Origin: Candidatus Kapaibacterium sp.
GTDB lineage: Bacteria; Bacteroidota; Ignavibacteria; Kapaibacteriales; Kapaibacteriaceae
Direction of reading: 5' to 3'
Length of the DNA: 11,392 bases
Assembly: GCA_030830285.1 (NCBI GenBank)
Contig: JAURNF010000195.1
Span: forward strand, 1-11,392
Below, piece by piece: positions 1-6,741 of the stretch; position 1 is the first letter of the stretch, and each line of letters opens with the position of its first letter. The notes under the pieces were generated by a model. The model searched no databases and was not told where the DNA came from. It saw only the letters and a list, made by a program, of their open reading frames with translations. The translations under genes and the position numbers were made by a program.

Positions 1-635
1 GACCGGCGCACCACGGTCTGGTACCACCATCAATGCCAGGCTATGCCTCCGACAGTGTTCGTGGGTACCGATTTGATCCCGCACGCGCACGTGCATTAAT
101 GGCAGAGGCGGGGTATCCAAATGGACGTGGGTTTCCGGAGATCACGCTGCAGCTCAATGCTGGCGGTGGACGCAACGTGTCGATTGCAGAGGCTATTCAA
201 GGAATGCTGAAGGAGCATCTCAACATCAACATAAAGCTCATGCAAGTTGAGTTTGCCCAGCATCTCGAGTCTATTGATGCTGGCAAAGCGCCATTCTTCC
301 GTCTCGGTTGGGTTGCCGACTATCCCGACCCTGAGTCGTTTCTCAACTTGTATTACGGGAAGATCGTACCCGATCCCACACAACCGTCGCCGATTAACTC
401 GACCCGGTTTCAGAACGCACAGTTTGATGCGCTCTTCGAACAGGCGCTCTCAACAACCGATCGTGCGCTGCGCATGCAGCTCTATCGACAAGCCGAACAG
501 ATTGCCATTGACAATGCACCAATGTTGCTCATCCTGAATGATGAGGATTTCCGCTTTGTGCAGCCGTATGTCAAGGGGCATCCCCACAACGCGATGGATC
601 GCACCAATCATCATCGCACCTACTTCGTGCGCTGA
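1..635 (+). CDS. ABC transporter solute-binding protein, family 5 (peptide/oligopeptide type), C-terminal fragment
   Basis: This is the 3' end of a gene that begins outside the window. The frame is open from base 3 and gives 210 residues before TGA at 633-635. The product resembles the C-terminal lobe of family 5 solute-binding proteins (OppA/DppA/NikA type), which bind peptides or similar ligands in the periplasm and deliver them to an ABC importer. Recognisable pieces are GLVPPSMPGY at the left edge, then GYRFDPARARALMAEAGYP, the usual Tyr-Asp-Pro-x-x-Ala-x-x-Leu-x-x-Ala-Gly-Tyr-Pro segment, then FPEITLQLN. Further on are an amphipathic helix (IAEAIQGMLKEHLNI), GWVADYPDPESFL, and a terminal LYRQAEQIAIDNAPMLLIL stretch, all typical of the family. 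The ligand cannot be told from this half. The signal peptide and N-lobe are missing, and no transporter permease or ATPase for it lies in the window. The ATG at 33 is internal, not the start. Confidence 0.9.
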   Translation, partial: PAHHGLVPPSMPGYASDSVRGYRFDPARARALMAEAGYPNGRGFPEITLQLNAGGGRNVSIAEAIQGMLKEHLNINIKLMQVEFAQHLESIDAGKAPFFRLGWVADYPDPESFLNLYYGKIVPDPTQPSPINSTRFQNAQFDALFEQALSTTDRALRMQLYRQAEQIAIDNAPMLLILNDEDFRFVQPYVKGHPHNAMDRTNHHRTYFVR

Positions 636-1856
636 TTACTCGTCGTCATCAAGCTCCAGATCTAGGATGTGATTGAATGCAATGCGCATCGGTGCGCTAT
701 GAAGTGCGTTCCACGCAGTGCCAACGTAGAGTGTGTTCTTGCCATACTTATGGTTGATTGCATCAATCGATGCGTTCAGGTTCTCTCGCACTGGACCCAC
801 ATCATCGAGCAGCGGTTGTGGAATCTGCGCCCGCGGCGCAACATCATTGAGCGATACGCTCACCTTCAGCGGTGAACGATCATGTGGTAGTTCGTGCATT
901 AGACGACTCAACGCGTGTGTGAACTGCACCACGTCCTGCGTTGAAGCAAGGTTCATTCCACTCTTCCACCGTGTGCCACAACGGAACCGTACACTCACAT
1001 CCACACGTCCCGCAACGAGTTCGTATGATCGTAAACGCATTGCCGCCTTCTGGACTAAGCGGTGGAGGACGCTGATCGCCCCCTCGCGTGATCGAAAGTT
1101 TGGCTCGAGCACATGTGAATGTCCAACGGTAGACTTCTGCGTTGGCGGCAGAGGAACATCCTCGCCGCGCAGTCGTGCATACATCCGCTCGCCTTCGATG
1201 CCACCCCATACATCGCGGAGTTGACGTGGTGTGGCGCTGCAGAGCATCTCGACGGTGTAGATCCCGTGCTTCCACAACCGCGCATACATATTGCGTCCGA
1301 TACCACACAAGTCGCGCAGTTGCAATTCGTGCAACCGATGAGGAAGATCATCATCATCGAGCACGACACATCCATCCGGCTTCTGCATGTCGCTTGCCGT
1401 CTTGGCTAGATAGTCATTCGGAGCGATGCCAATGCTGCATCGCATCTCGCTACCCACGTTGCTGTAGATCGATTCTTTGACCTCACGTGCGATGGTCAGA
1501 GCACGATCGCACTCACGCGCTGAACCTGTGAGATCGCATACCATCTCGTCAATTGATGCAACGCGCTTGACATGAATGACGCGCTCGACTGCGTCGATGA
1601 TACGATGGTGCATTTCAACATACACGGTGTGCTTAGCCTGTACTAGGACTAGGTCTGGACATCGCGCCTTTGCGTCGGCGATGATCGTGCCCGTGGTCAC
1701 GCCGAACTTCTTTGCCTCGTACGAAGCTGCGATTGCGCACGTCGTATCTGCCATCACCGGTACCACGGCAACCGGACGTCCGCGCAGTGACGGATCGAGC
1801 TGCTGCTCCACCGAAGCGAAGTAGGAGTTGAGATCGACGTAGAGCGAACGGAGCAT
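636..1856 (-). CDS. Y-family DNA polymerase (DinB/UmuC/ImuB-like), translesion synthesis
   Basis: The product is a 406-residue Y-family polymerase that would copy past damaged template bases. Catalytic carboxylates fall where they do in DNA polymerase IV: Asp8 in LYVDLNSYF, and Asp103-Glu104 in SIDEM. Phe13 sits at the steric-gate position that excludes ribonucleotides. SIGIAPNDYLAKTASDMQKP (141-160) is the conserved palm segment, and a helix-hairpin-helix (LCGIGRNMYARLWKHGI, 183-199) follows. The little-finger domain starts near 240. VPVMADTTCAIAASYEAKKFG (about 32-52) and the APMRIAF tail recall, from memory, a less studied subgroup often mislabelled as ImpB; this is recollection, not a search result. 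A clear C-terminal clamp-binding motif is absent; QPLLDD at 347-352 is at most a degenerate one. The ATG at 1856 is chosen because homology begins there; the frame stays open to 2132 but would run antisense through feoA. No LexA-type operator was recognised. Confidence 0.9.
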   Translation of the reverse strand: MLRSLYVDLNSYFASVEQQLDPSLRGRPVAVVPVMADTTCAIAASYEAKKFGVTTGTIIADAKARCPDLVLVQAKHTVYVEMHHRIIDAVERVIHVKRVASIDEMVCDLTGSARECDRALTIAREVKESIYSNVGSEMRCSIGIAPNDYLAKTASDMQKPDGCVVLDDDDLPHRLHELQLRDLCGIGRNMYARLWKHGIYTVEMLCSATPRQLRDVWGGIEGERMYARLRGEDVPLPPTQKSTVGHSHVLEPNFRSREGAISVLHRLVQKAAMRLRSYELVAGRVDVSVRFRCGTRWKSGMNLASTQDVVQFTHALSRLMHELPHDRSPLKVSVSLNDVAPRAQIPQPLLDDVGPVRENLNASIDAINHKYGKNTLYVGTAWNALHSAPMRIAFNHILDLELDDDE

Positions 1857-1920
1857 TCTACAAATTGTAAAAAGTTTTGGCAATGCACAATTGCGTAAGT
1901 TTGGACTAAATCCAAATAAC
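1857..1920. promoter_or_regulatory. Divergent intergenic spacer between the Y-family polymerase gene and feoA
   Basis: These 64 bases are visibly richer in A and T than the flanking genes and separate two divergent start codons, so promoters for both directions should lie here. Toward feoA there is TAAGTTTG at 1896-1903, matching the Bacteroidota minus-7 consensus TAnnTTTG, with TTTG at 1876-1879 upstream. The 16-nt gap between them is a little shorter than the usual spacing. Toward the polymerase gene, the minus strand reads TACAAT (plus 1864-1869), five of six bases of a sigma-70 minus-10 box. It lies so close to the ATG that the transcript would be almost leaderless. All of these are pattern matches only. 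Confidence 0.45.
1900..1916. promoter_or_regulatory. Perfect inverted repeat before feoA, candidate metal-responsive operator
   Basis: TTTGGA (1900-1905), a 5-nt spacer CTAAA, and TCCAAA (1911-1916) form a perfect 17-bp dyad ending four bases before the feoA start codon. It overlaps the candidate minus-7 box and the expected transcription start. That is where a repressor of an iron-uptake operon would be expected to bind. Fur and DtxR-family proteins bind dyads of about this size, but the sequence is not a Fur consensus and I cannot assign a regulator. It could instead act as a small hairpin in the leader. Confidence 0.4.
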
Positions 1921-2148
1921 ATGACACAGCTCCTGCAACATCTACCGGTCGGCACACGGTGCCGCGTTGTTTCGCTTGAAGGCGATAGCGCGCACACGCG
2001 ACGTGTAATGGAGCTGGGAATGGTTCCGGGCGTGTGGTGTACGATCATCCGCAAGGCGCCGTTTGGTGGACCTCTGGAGGTTGCCCTCGAGGTGTCGCGT
2101 CTTGGCGTACGCCCAACGAATGACCTGCGCATTTACGTAGAAGCGTAA
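1921..2148 (+). CDS. feoA: FeoA, ferrous iron transport accessory protein
   Basis: The product is a 75-residue cytosolic protein with the SH3-like beta-barrel fold of FeoA, needed for ferrous iron uptake by FeoB. The length is typical of the family. Visible family features are LPVGTRCRVVSL at the start, the RRVMELGMVPG block (Arg-Arg-x-x-Glu-Leu-Gly-Met-x-Pro-Gly), then KAPFGGPLEVAL and a closing LGVRPTNDLRIYV strand. The ATG at 1921 is preferred over the in-frame TTG at 1891, since FeoA homology begins just after it and the TTG would lie inside the promoter box and palindrome. No clear Shine-Dalgarno sequence precedes it. The stop overlaps the feoB start as TAATG, so the two genes are translationally coupled. 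Confidence 0.95.
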   Translation: MTQLLQHLPVGTRCRVVSLEGDSAHTRRVMELGMVPGVWCTIIRKAPFGGPLEVALEVSRLGVRPTNDLRIYVEA

Positions 2149-3986
2149 TGTCTGCTCACACCATCGCCGTCGTCGGCGTCCCGAACGTTGGAAAGTCGAC
2201 GCTGTTTAACGAGCTCACTGGATTGCAACAGCGCGTCGGGAATTTCCCGGGCGTCACTGTCGAGCCAATGGTTGGCTCACTGCGCGATGGGTCGACGTCG
2301 CTCACTGTTATCGATCTACCTGGAATCTACGGTCTCACAGCAGCTTCGGAAGATGAGCAGCTGACGATTGACGTACTCCGTGGCGTGCATCCATCAATTC
2401 CTCGACCAGATGTGATTGTGCATGTGGTGAGTGCAGATCATCCGTCGAAGTGTTTCGGGTTGTTCGCCGAACTCTCAACGCTTGGCATCCCGATGATCGT
2501 TGTAGCAACGATGGTTGATGCGGTGAAGGCACGAGGTGGGGTGTTTGACGACATCACGCTCCATCACCGACTTGGTGTTCCTATTCTGCCAGTTGTTGGA
2601 ACAAAGGGCCTAGGAATGGGTGAGCTGCGCGACGCACTCTTCTCGCATGCAGCAGTTACCCCACAACCAGTTGACGTTGGGTCATCGACTGTCGAAGCGC
2701 GTGCTGCGTGGGCTCGTACGATCCTCGACGACGTCGTTGTGCAGGGTCGGGCGGATTCCACAACGATGTGGCTCGATCGCATCGTGCTCAACCCTGTTGG
2801 TGGAGCCGCTGTGTTCATGCTCGTGATGGCACTGTTCTTCCAATCGATCTTCGCCTGGGCACAACCTCTGATGGACGGGATTGATGCGCTTATGGCTGTG
2901 GTTTCCGGCACAGCAGCACAGCTGATTGGAAACGATCTCGCGCGCTCGTTTGTGGTGAAAGGCCTTATTGGTGGCGTCGGTTCGATTCTCGTCTTCCTTC
3001 CGCAGATCATTATCCTGAACGTCCTCGTTACGATCCTCGAAGAGTGCGGATACCTTGCACGTGCCGCTTTTCTTGTCGATCGCGCTATGGGTGTTTTCGG
3101 ATTGCAGGGACGCTCCTTCATCCCACTGCTGGGATCATTTGCCTGCGCAATCCCAGGCATTATGTCTGCGCGCATTATTCCGTCCTATCGTGATCGTATG
3201 GCAACGATCATGGCAACACCATTGATGACGTGTTCAGCACGTCTGCCGGTATACACGCTGTTGATCAGCTCGGTGGTGCCTGCTGTGACCATCATTGGTG
3301 GCTTCTCGTTGCAAGCTGTTGTGATGGCGGGGCTCTATGTGCTTGGTGCATTGAGTGGCTTGCTCGTTGCTCTTGTGCTCAAGCGCACGATGTTCCGTGG
3401 TGCAGTGGTGCCGTTCATGATTGAGTTCCCACCGTATCGCGTGCCATCGCTGCGCAGTATTGGCGTGACCATGATTCATCGCACGCGCGACTTTATCACG
3501 ACCGCAGGCACGGTGATTCTCGCGTTCTCTATTGCATTGTGGATTCTCACCGAGCTTCCACGCACGCAACCAGATGCGTCGATGACGGAGTTGCAACAGC
3601 AACAGCAACAGCTCGACAATTCATTTGCTGCTGATTTGGGTAGAACAGTACAGCCAATATTCGCGCCGCTTGGATTCGACTGGCGCATAACACTCGGCGT
3701 ACTGAGTTCCTACGCAGCACGCGAAACGTTCGTCAGCGCAATGGGGCAGATCTACGCCGCGGATGTCGCCGAATCCGATGCACCTCTGCGTGACGTGTTG
3801 CATGAACAGATACCGATTCGCACCGGACTGTCGATCCTTGCGTTTTATGCGTTTGCACTTCAGTGCATTAGTACGATGGCCATCATGAAACGCGAAACTG
3901 GCTCTTGGAAGTGGCCGGCACTCGCATTTGGAATCACGTTCGTGATGGCATACGTTGCGTCATTCGTGGTGTACAACGTCTTCTAG
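2148..3986 (+). CDS. feoB: FeoB, ferrous iron transporter with N-terminal GTPase domain
   Basis: FeoB is the inner-membrane ferrous iron transporter with a cytosolic GTPase domain. At 612 residues it is shorter than E. coli FeoB (about 770). G1 is GVPNVGKS (10-17), Thr37 in FPGVTVE is G2, DLPG (56-59) is G3, and a G5-like GTKG is at 151-154. G4 reads TMVD (121-124), so the usual Asn is Thr. From about residue 215 the protein is hydrophobic, with the conserved core LEECGYLARAAF (297-308), FACAIPGIM with Cys333, and TCSARLPVY with Cys362. A second half contains APLGFDWRI (506-514), AARETFV (522-528) and FALQCISTMA. A run of six Gln (483-488) lies in a loop between membrane segments and is encoded by CAACAG three times. 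It is co-transcribed with feoA. Confidence 0.96.
   Translation: MSAHTIAVVGVPNVGKSTLFNELTGLQQRVGNFPGVTVEPMVGSLRDGSTSLTVIDLPGIYGLTAASEDEQLTIDVLRGVHPSIPRPDVIVHVVSADHPSKCFGLFAELSTLGIPMIVVATMVDAVKARGGVFDDITLHHRLGVPILPVVGTKGLGMGELRDALFSHAAVTPQPVDVGSSTVEARAAWARTILDDVVVQGRADSTTMWLDRIVLNPVGGAAVFMLVMALFFQSIFAWAQPLMDGIDALMAVVSGTAAQLIGNDLARSFVVKGLIGGVGSILVFLPQIIILNVLVTILEECGYLARAAFLVDRAMGVFGLQGRSFIPLLGSFACAIPGIMSARIIPSYRDRMATIMATPLMTCSARLPVYTLLISSVVPAVTIIGGFSLQAVVMAGLYVLGALSGLLVALVLKRTMFRGAVVPFMIEFPPYRVPSLRSIGVTMIHRTRDFITTAGTVILAFSIALWILTELPRTQPDASMTELQQQQQQLDNSFAADLGRTVQPIFAPLGFDWRITLGVLSSYAARETFVSAMGQIYAADVAESDAPLRDVLHEQIPIRTGLSILAFYAFALQCISTMAIMKRETGSWKWPALAFGITFVMAYVASFVVYNVF
3594..3611 (+). repeat. 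CAACAG hexanucleotide repeat, three copies, inside feoB
   Basis: Three perfect tandem copies of CAACAG encode alternating CAA and CAG Gln codons (residues 483-488 of FeoB), flanked by Leu on each side. A change in copy number would add or remove two Gln residues without shifting the frame. It falls in a hydrophilic loop between two membrane segments, where length changes should be tolerated. Confidence 0.85.
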
Positions 3987-3995
3987 GAGGCACGT

Positions 3996-4064
3996 ATGGT
4001 GCCGATAGATCATCCGAATCTCGATCGTGCACGTGAGGTTACTACCAATTGTGATCGCCGCTAA
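3996..4064 (+). CDS. Possible 22-codon small ORF coupled to feoB
   Basis: A short frame begins with ATG ten bases after the feoB stop codon and ends at TAA (4062-4064). It encodes MVPIDHPNLDRAREVTTNCDRR, given here as MVPIDHPNLD followed by RAREVTTNCDRR. A perfect AGGAGG (3985-3990) overlaps the feoB TAG and lies five bases before the ATG, which is an ideal ribosome-binding arrangement. The peptide is polar, with one Cys and one His. It has no membrane segment and does not resemble FeoC or the Cys-rich FeoB-associated protein. It may be a real small protein of the feo operon, the remnant of a lost downstream gene, or chance. Confidence 0.3.
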   Translation: MVPIDHPNLDRAREVTTNCDRR

Positions 4065-4072
4065 TGGAGCGG
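4058..4072. terminator. Weak hairpin in the feoB/mgtE convergent spacer
   Basis: CCGCT (4058-4062), loop AATGG, AGCGG (4068-4072) form a perfect 5-bp stem between the convergent feoB and mgtE genes. No T-run follows on either strand, so it is at best a poor intrinsic terminator. The rest of 3987-4081 holds only the small ORF. Confidence 0.2.
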
Positions 4073-4081
4073 ACTTCCTGA

Positions 4082-5461
4082 TTAGAGCAGGATACCACGC
4101 AGGAGTAATGTTGCGATCGTAAAGTAGATCACAATGCCCGTGACGTCGCTAAACGTGGCGACGAATGGCGCGCTTGATGCAGCTGGATCGAACCCAAGAC
4201 GCTTCATCAGGAGTGGTAGCATTGATCCTGCAATCGTACCAGCCATGACGATGCCGATGAGCGAGAGACCAATCACGGTGGCGACGATCCATGTTGATTC
4301 GTGATGGAACGTTCCATCGAGTGAGTGTCCGACCACGATTCGCAGGAAACCAAGCACGCCAAGAATCAACCCAAGGATGAATCCGGCAGCGATCTCACGT
4401 CGCATAATGGTCCACCAGTCGCTCAGCGTTACTTCACCTAGTGCGAGTGCACGCACGATGAGAGTAGCTGCTTGTGAGCCTGAGTTTCCGCCAGATGAAA
4501 TGATCAGCGGCAGAAAGAGTGCGAGAATCACGGCACTATCGATCGTTGTGGCAAAGGCCGACATCGCAGTGGCTGTGAGGAACCCGCCCAAGAAGAGCAC
4601 CACGAGCCATGTTGCGCGCTTACGTACAAGTTCGAGGAGCGGCACGTCGATGTACGGCTCGTCGAGTACTTCAACAGCACCGAATCGCTGCATCTCCTCT
4701 GTGGCCTGTTCTTCAGCCACGTCAAGGACGTCGTCAAGCGTGATGATGCCGAGGAGTTTATTATCGATGTCGACGACGGGGAGCGCAAATCGGTCGAGCC
4801 GTTTGAACGCAAGAACGGCCGTTTCCTGATCATCTGTTGCGAGCAGCGATTCGACCTTATCATCCATGATATCACTGATGCGTGTATCAGGATTGGCCAG
4901 CAGCACTTCTCGAATGTGAATGTCGTCGATGAGCGTGCCATGCTCGGTGACGTACAAATAGTTCAGCGTTTCGGAGTCTTTCCCGTAGTTGCGCACGTGG
5001 TCGAGTGCTTGCTGCACCGACCAGTGCTTCTTGATGATCACGTAGTCGGGTGTCATCAGACGTCCGACCGAGTCCTCTGGCCAATTCAACAGCGCGAGAG
5101 CAATGCTTCGTTCTTCTGCACTGAGCGAGTTGATGAGCTCGGATACGACGTTTCCTGGGAGGTCTTCGAACAACTGTGTACGGTCGTCCGGCGACATGTC
5201 ATTGAGGAGTGCACCAACTTCTTCGCGCGCCATGTCGTGAAGCAGCTCTTGTTGCGTATCGAACTCGCAGTAGGAGAACGACTCAGCTGCAATGTCCTTG
5301 GGAAGGAGACGAAACACCACAACCCGACTCTCCTCACGGAGGTCGGCAAGTAAGTCTGCGAGTTCAACAGGTTCCCAATCCAGAACGACGTCGCGAATGG
5401 TCGCAAAGTCGCGCGCCGCAATGAGTTCCTCGATCTCTGGTGCGATGAGGCGGCCGTACAT
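4082..5461 (-). CDS. mgtE: MgtE-family magnesium transporter/channel
   Basis: The product is a 459-residue inner-membrane Mg2+ channel of the MgtE family, the usual length. An acidic N-terminal superhelical domain (about 1-130) carries LLPKDIAAESFSY and DLPGNVVSELI. SVGRLMTPDYV (131-141) opens the first CBS domain. The second CBS domain (about 195-255) contains FALPVVDIDNKLLGIITLDD. These cytosolic domains sense intracellular Mg2+ in characterised MgtE proteins. The membrane part starts near 282 and carries the signature SGGNSGSQAATLIVRALALGE (323-343). It also has Asp439 in FSDVTGIVIYF, equivalent to the pore-lining Asp of Thermus MgtE. The gene lies 35 nt after the second ABC permease gene on the same strand, with no terminator seen between, so it is probably the last gene of the exporter operon. 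The spacer is too short for an M-box riboswitch. No clear Shine-Dalgarno is seen. Confidence 0.95.
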   Translation of the reverse strand: MYGRLIAPEIEELIAARDFATIRDVVLDWEPVELADLLADLREESRVVVFRLLPKDIAAESFSYCEFDTQQELLHDMAREEVGALLNDMSPDDRTQLFEDLPGNVVSELINSLSAEERSIALALLNWPEDSVGRLMTPDYVIIKKHWSVQQALDHVRNYGKDSETLNYLYVTEHGTLIDDIHIREVLLANPDTRISDIMDDKVESLLATDDQETAVLAFKRLDRFALPVVDIDNKLLGIITLDDVLDVAEEQATEEMQRFGAVEVLDEPYIDVPLLELVRKRATWLVVLFLGGFLTATAMSAFATTIDSAVILALFLPLIISSGGNSGSQAATLIVRALALGEVTLSDWWTIMRREIAAGFILGLILGVLGFLRIVVGHSLDGTFHHESTWIVATVIGLSLIGIVMAGTIAGSMLPLLMKRLGFDPAASSAPFVATFSDVTGIVIYFTIATLLLRGILL

Positions 5462-5496
5462 ACCGTCAAGTTACGACGGCTCGGACAATGGACGAG

Positions 5497-6741
5497 TTAT
5501 TCGTATCGTAATGCTTCGATTGGGTCGAGTGTGGCAGCTCGCCATGCTGGGTAGATGCCGAAGGCAAGTCCGATCACGGTGCAGATCACGATGCTGAATA
5601 CCACCGTACCCCACGGCATCACATAGGAAATCGTTGGCATTGTCCCCCGGAGGATCTCCGTGACGGCCCACGACGAGGCGAGTCCGCCTACCATGCCTGT
5701 GAGACCACCAAGTTGACAGAGGGTGATGCTCTCGATCAGGAACTGACGAATGATCCACACGCGACGAGCGCCAAGCGCCTTTCGCACACCGATTTCACGT
5801 GTCCGCTCGCGCACACTCACGAGCATCATGTTCATGATGCCGATACCAGCAGCCACCAGCGCACCAAGACCGCTGATCCATGCTACGATGAGCAGGGCAG
5901 AGGAGAACCCACTGAACTGTCCAGTGAGCGCGTCGTTGGTATCGATTTCAAAGTTGTTCTCGTCCCACGGCTTTACGCCACGCAGCGCGCGCATGATGCC
6001 AACTGACTCATCAAATGTGGATTCGAGTGTGAACTTTGATTCGGCCTTGACGGAGATGTCAACGCTCGCATCCCATTCCGATGTGTAATACCGATTGAAG
6101 ACTGTTATCGGAATCAGCACGCGGTTGTCCTGACTCTGACCCAGCACACCACCGCGTGGCTCGAGAATGCCAACGACGTCGAACTCTTGGTTCTTGATCG
6201 TAAGCGTCTTCCCAAGCGCACTGCCGGCTCCAAAGAGTGCCTTCACAACGTCCATTCCAACAATAGCCGCGCGGCGACTCAGCGCGACCTCCGACTCCGT
6301 GAAGGATCGTCCTTCAGAGATTGACACGCTGTTGACGGCGAAGTACATCTCGTCGATACCGATCAGCGAGACATCTGGATTTGTTGACTCGAGTTCGGCC
6401 TTGATCGTGTAGGCAGGTGATGTGTTGCTGATCGAGATCAGTTGTGTCGACGTCATGCGATCGCGGAACTGCTGCGCCTGCGCGTAGGTGATATTCTTGC
6501 GCTTGCGCATCTTCGACCAGTTCGTTCCGAAGTTGATCGTTGGTGTACGCTGAATGAGGATCGAGTTCTCACCAAGATCTGCAAGCTGTCCGTTCACTGC
6601 CTGCTGGAGCGTACTCATAATCGATGTTGACGCGATGATCGCGAATACACCGATGCCGATACTTAACAGCGTCAGACTCGAACGGAGCTTTTGTGAACGT
6701 ACGGCATCGACGGCAATCGATATGGATTCAAAGGCGTTCAT
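5497..6741 (-). CDS. MacB/FtsX-type ABC transporter permease (second of pair)
   Basis: This 414-residue permease has the MacB architecture. A first membrane helix lies near residues 20-43, after a basic amphipathic start. A large periplasmic domain (about 45-280) follows, then three C-terminal membrane helices near 283-308, 335-362 and 376-398. The FtsX-type motif GIMNMMLVSVRERTREIGVR (301-320) continues KALGARR, and the C terminus ends TLDPIEALRYE, the coupling segment typical of the family. The protein has no ATPase domain, so it must use the separate ATPase encoded upstream. Its start overlaps the stop of the preceding permease gene as ATGA (6738-6741), with a GGAGG about 13 nt upstream. 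It shares a W-x-K-M-x-x-R-K motif (75-82) with that permease, so the two are paralogues that probably pair as a heterodimer. Confidence 0.92.
   Translation of the reverse strand: MNAFESISIAVDAVRSQKLRSSLTLLSIGIGVFAIIASTSIMSTLQQAVNGQLADLGENSILIQRTPTINFGTNWSKMRKRKNITYAQAQQFRDRMTSTQLISISNTSPAYTIKAELESTNPDVSLIGIDEMYFAVNSVSISEGRSFTESEVALSRRAAIVGMDVVKALFGAGSALGKTLTIKNQEFDVVGILEPRGGVLGQSQDNRVLIPITVFNRYYTSEWDASVDISVKAESKFTLESTFDESVGIMRALRGVKPWDENNFEIDTNDALTGQFSGFSSALLIVAWISGLGALVAAGIGIMNMMLVSVRERTREIGVRKALGARRVWIIRQFLIESITLCQLGGLTGMVGGLASSWAVTEILRGTMPTISYVMPWGTVVFSIVICTVIGLAFGIYPAWRAATLDPIEALRYE

Noticed and set aside
1891..1920. TTG start giving a FeoA with ten more residues
   Set aside because: The extra residues have no counterpart in FeoA, and the TTG lies in the promoter/palindrome region; ATG at 1921 gives the usual 75 residues.
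1857..2132. A 92-codon N-terminal extension of the Y-family polymerase frame
   Set aside because: It runs antisense through feoA, is rich in Arg/Ser/Pro as expected of an antisense frame, and polymerase homology begins exactly at the ATG at 1856.
2564..3175. 203-codon open frame on the minus strand inside feoB
   Set aside because: The plus-strand frame is unmistakable FeoB; the antisense product is low-complexity Arg/Ser/Thr-rich with no recognisable fold.
5462..5496. M-box or other magnesium riboswitch before mgtE
   Set aside because: The spacer is only 35 nt, far too short for an M-box, and the upstream sequence is coding for the permease.
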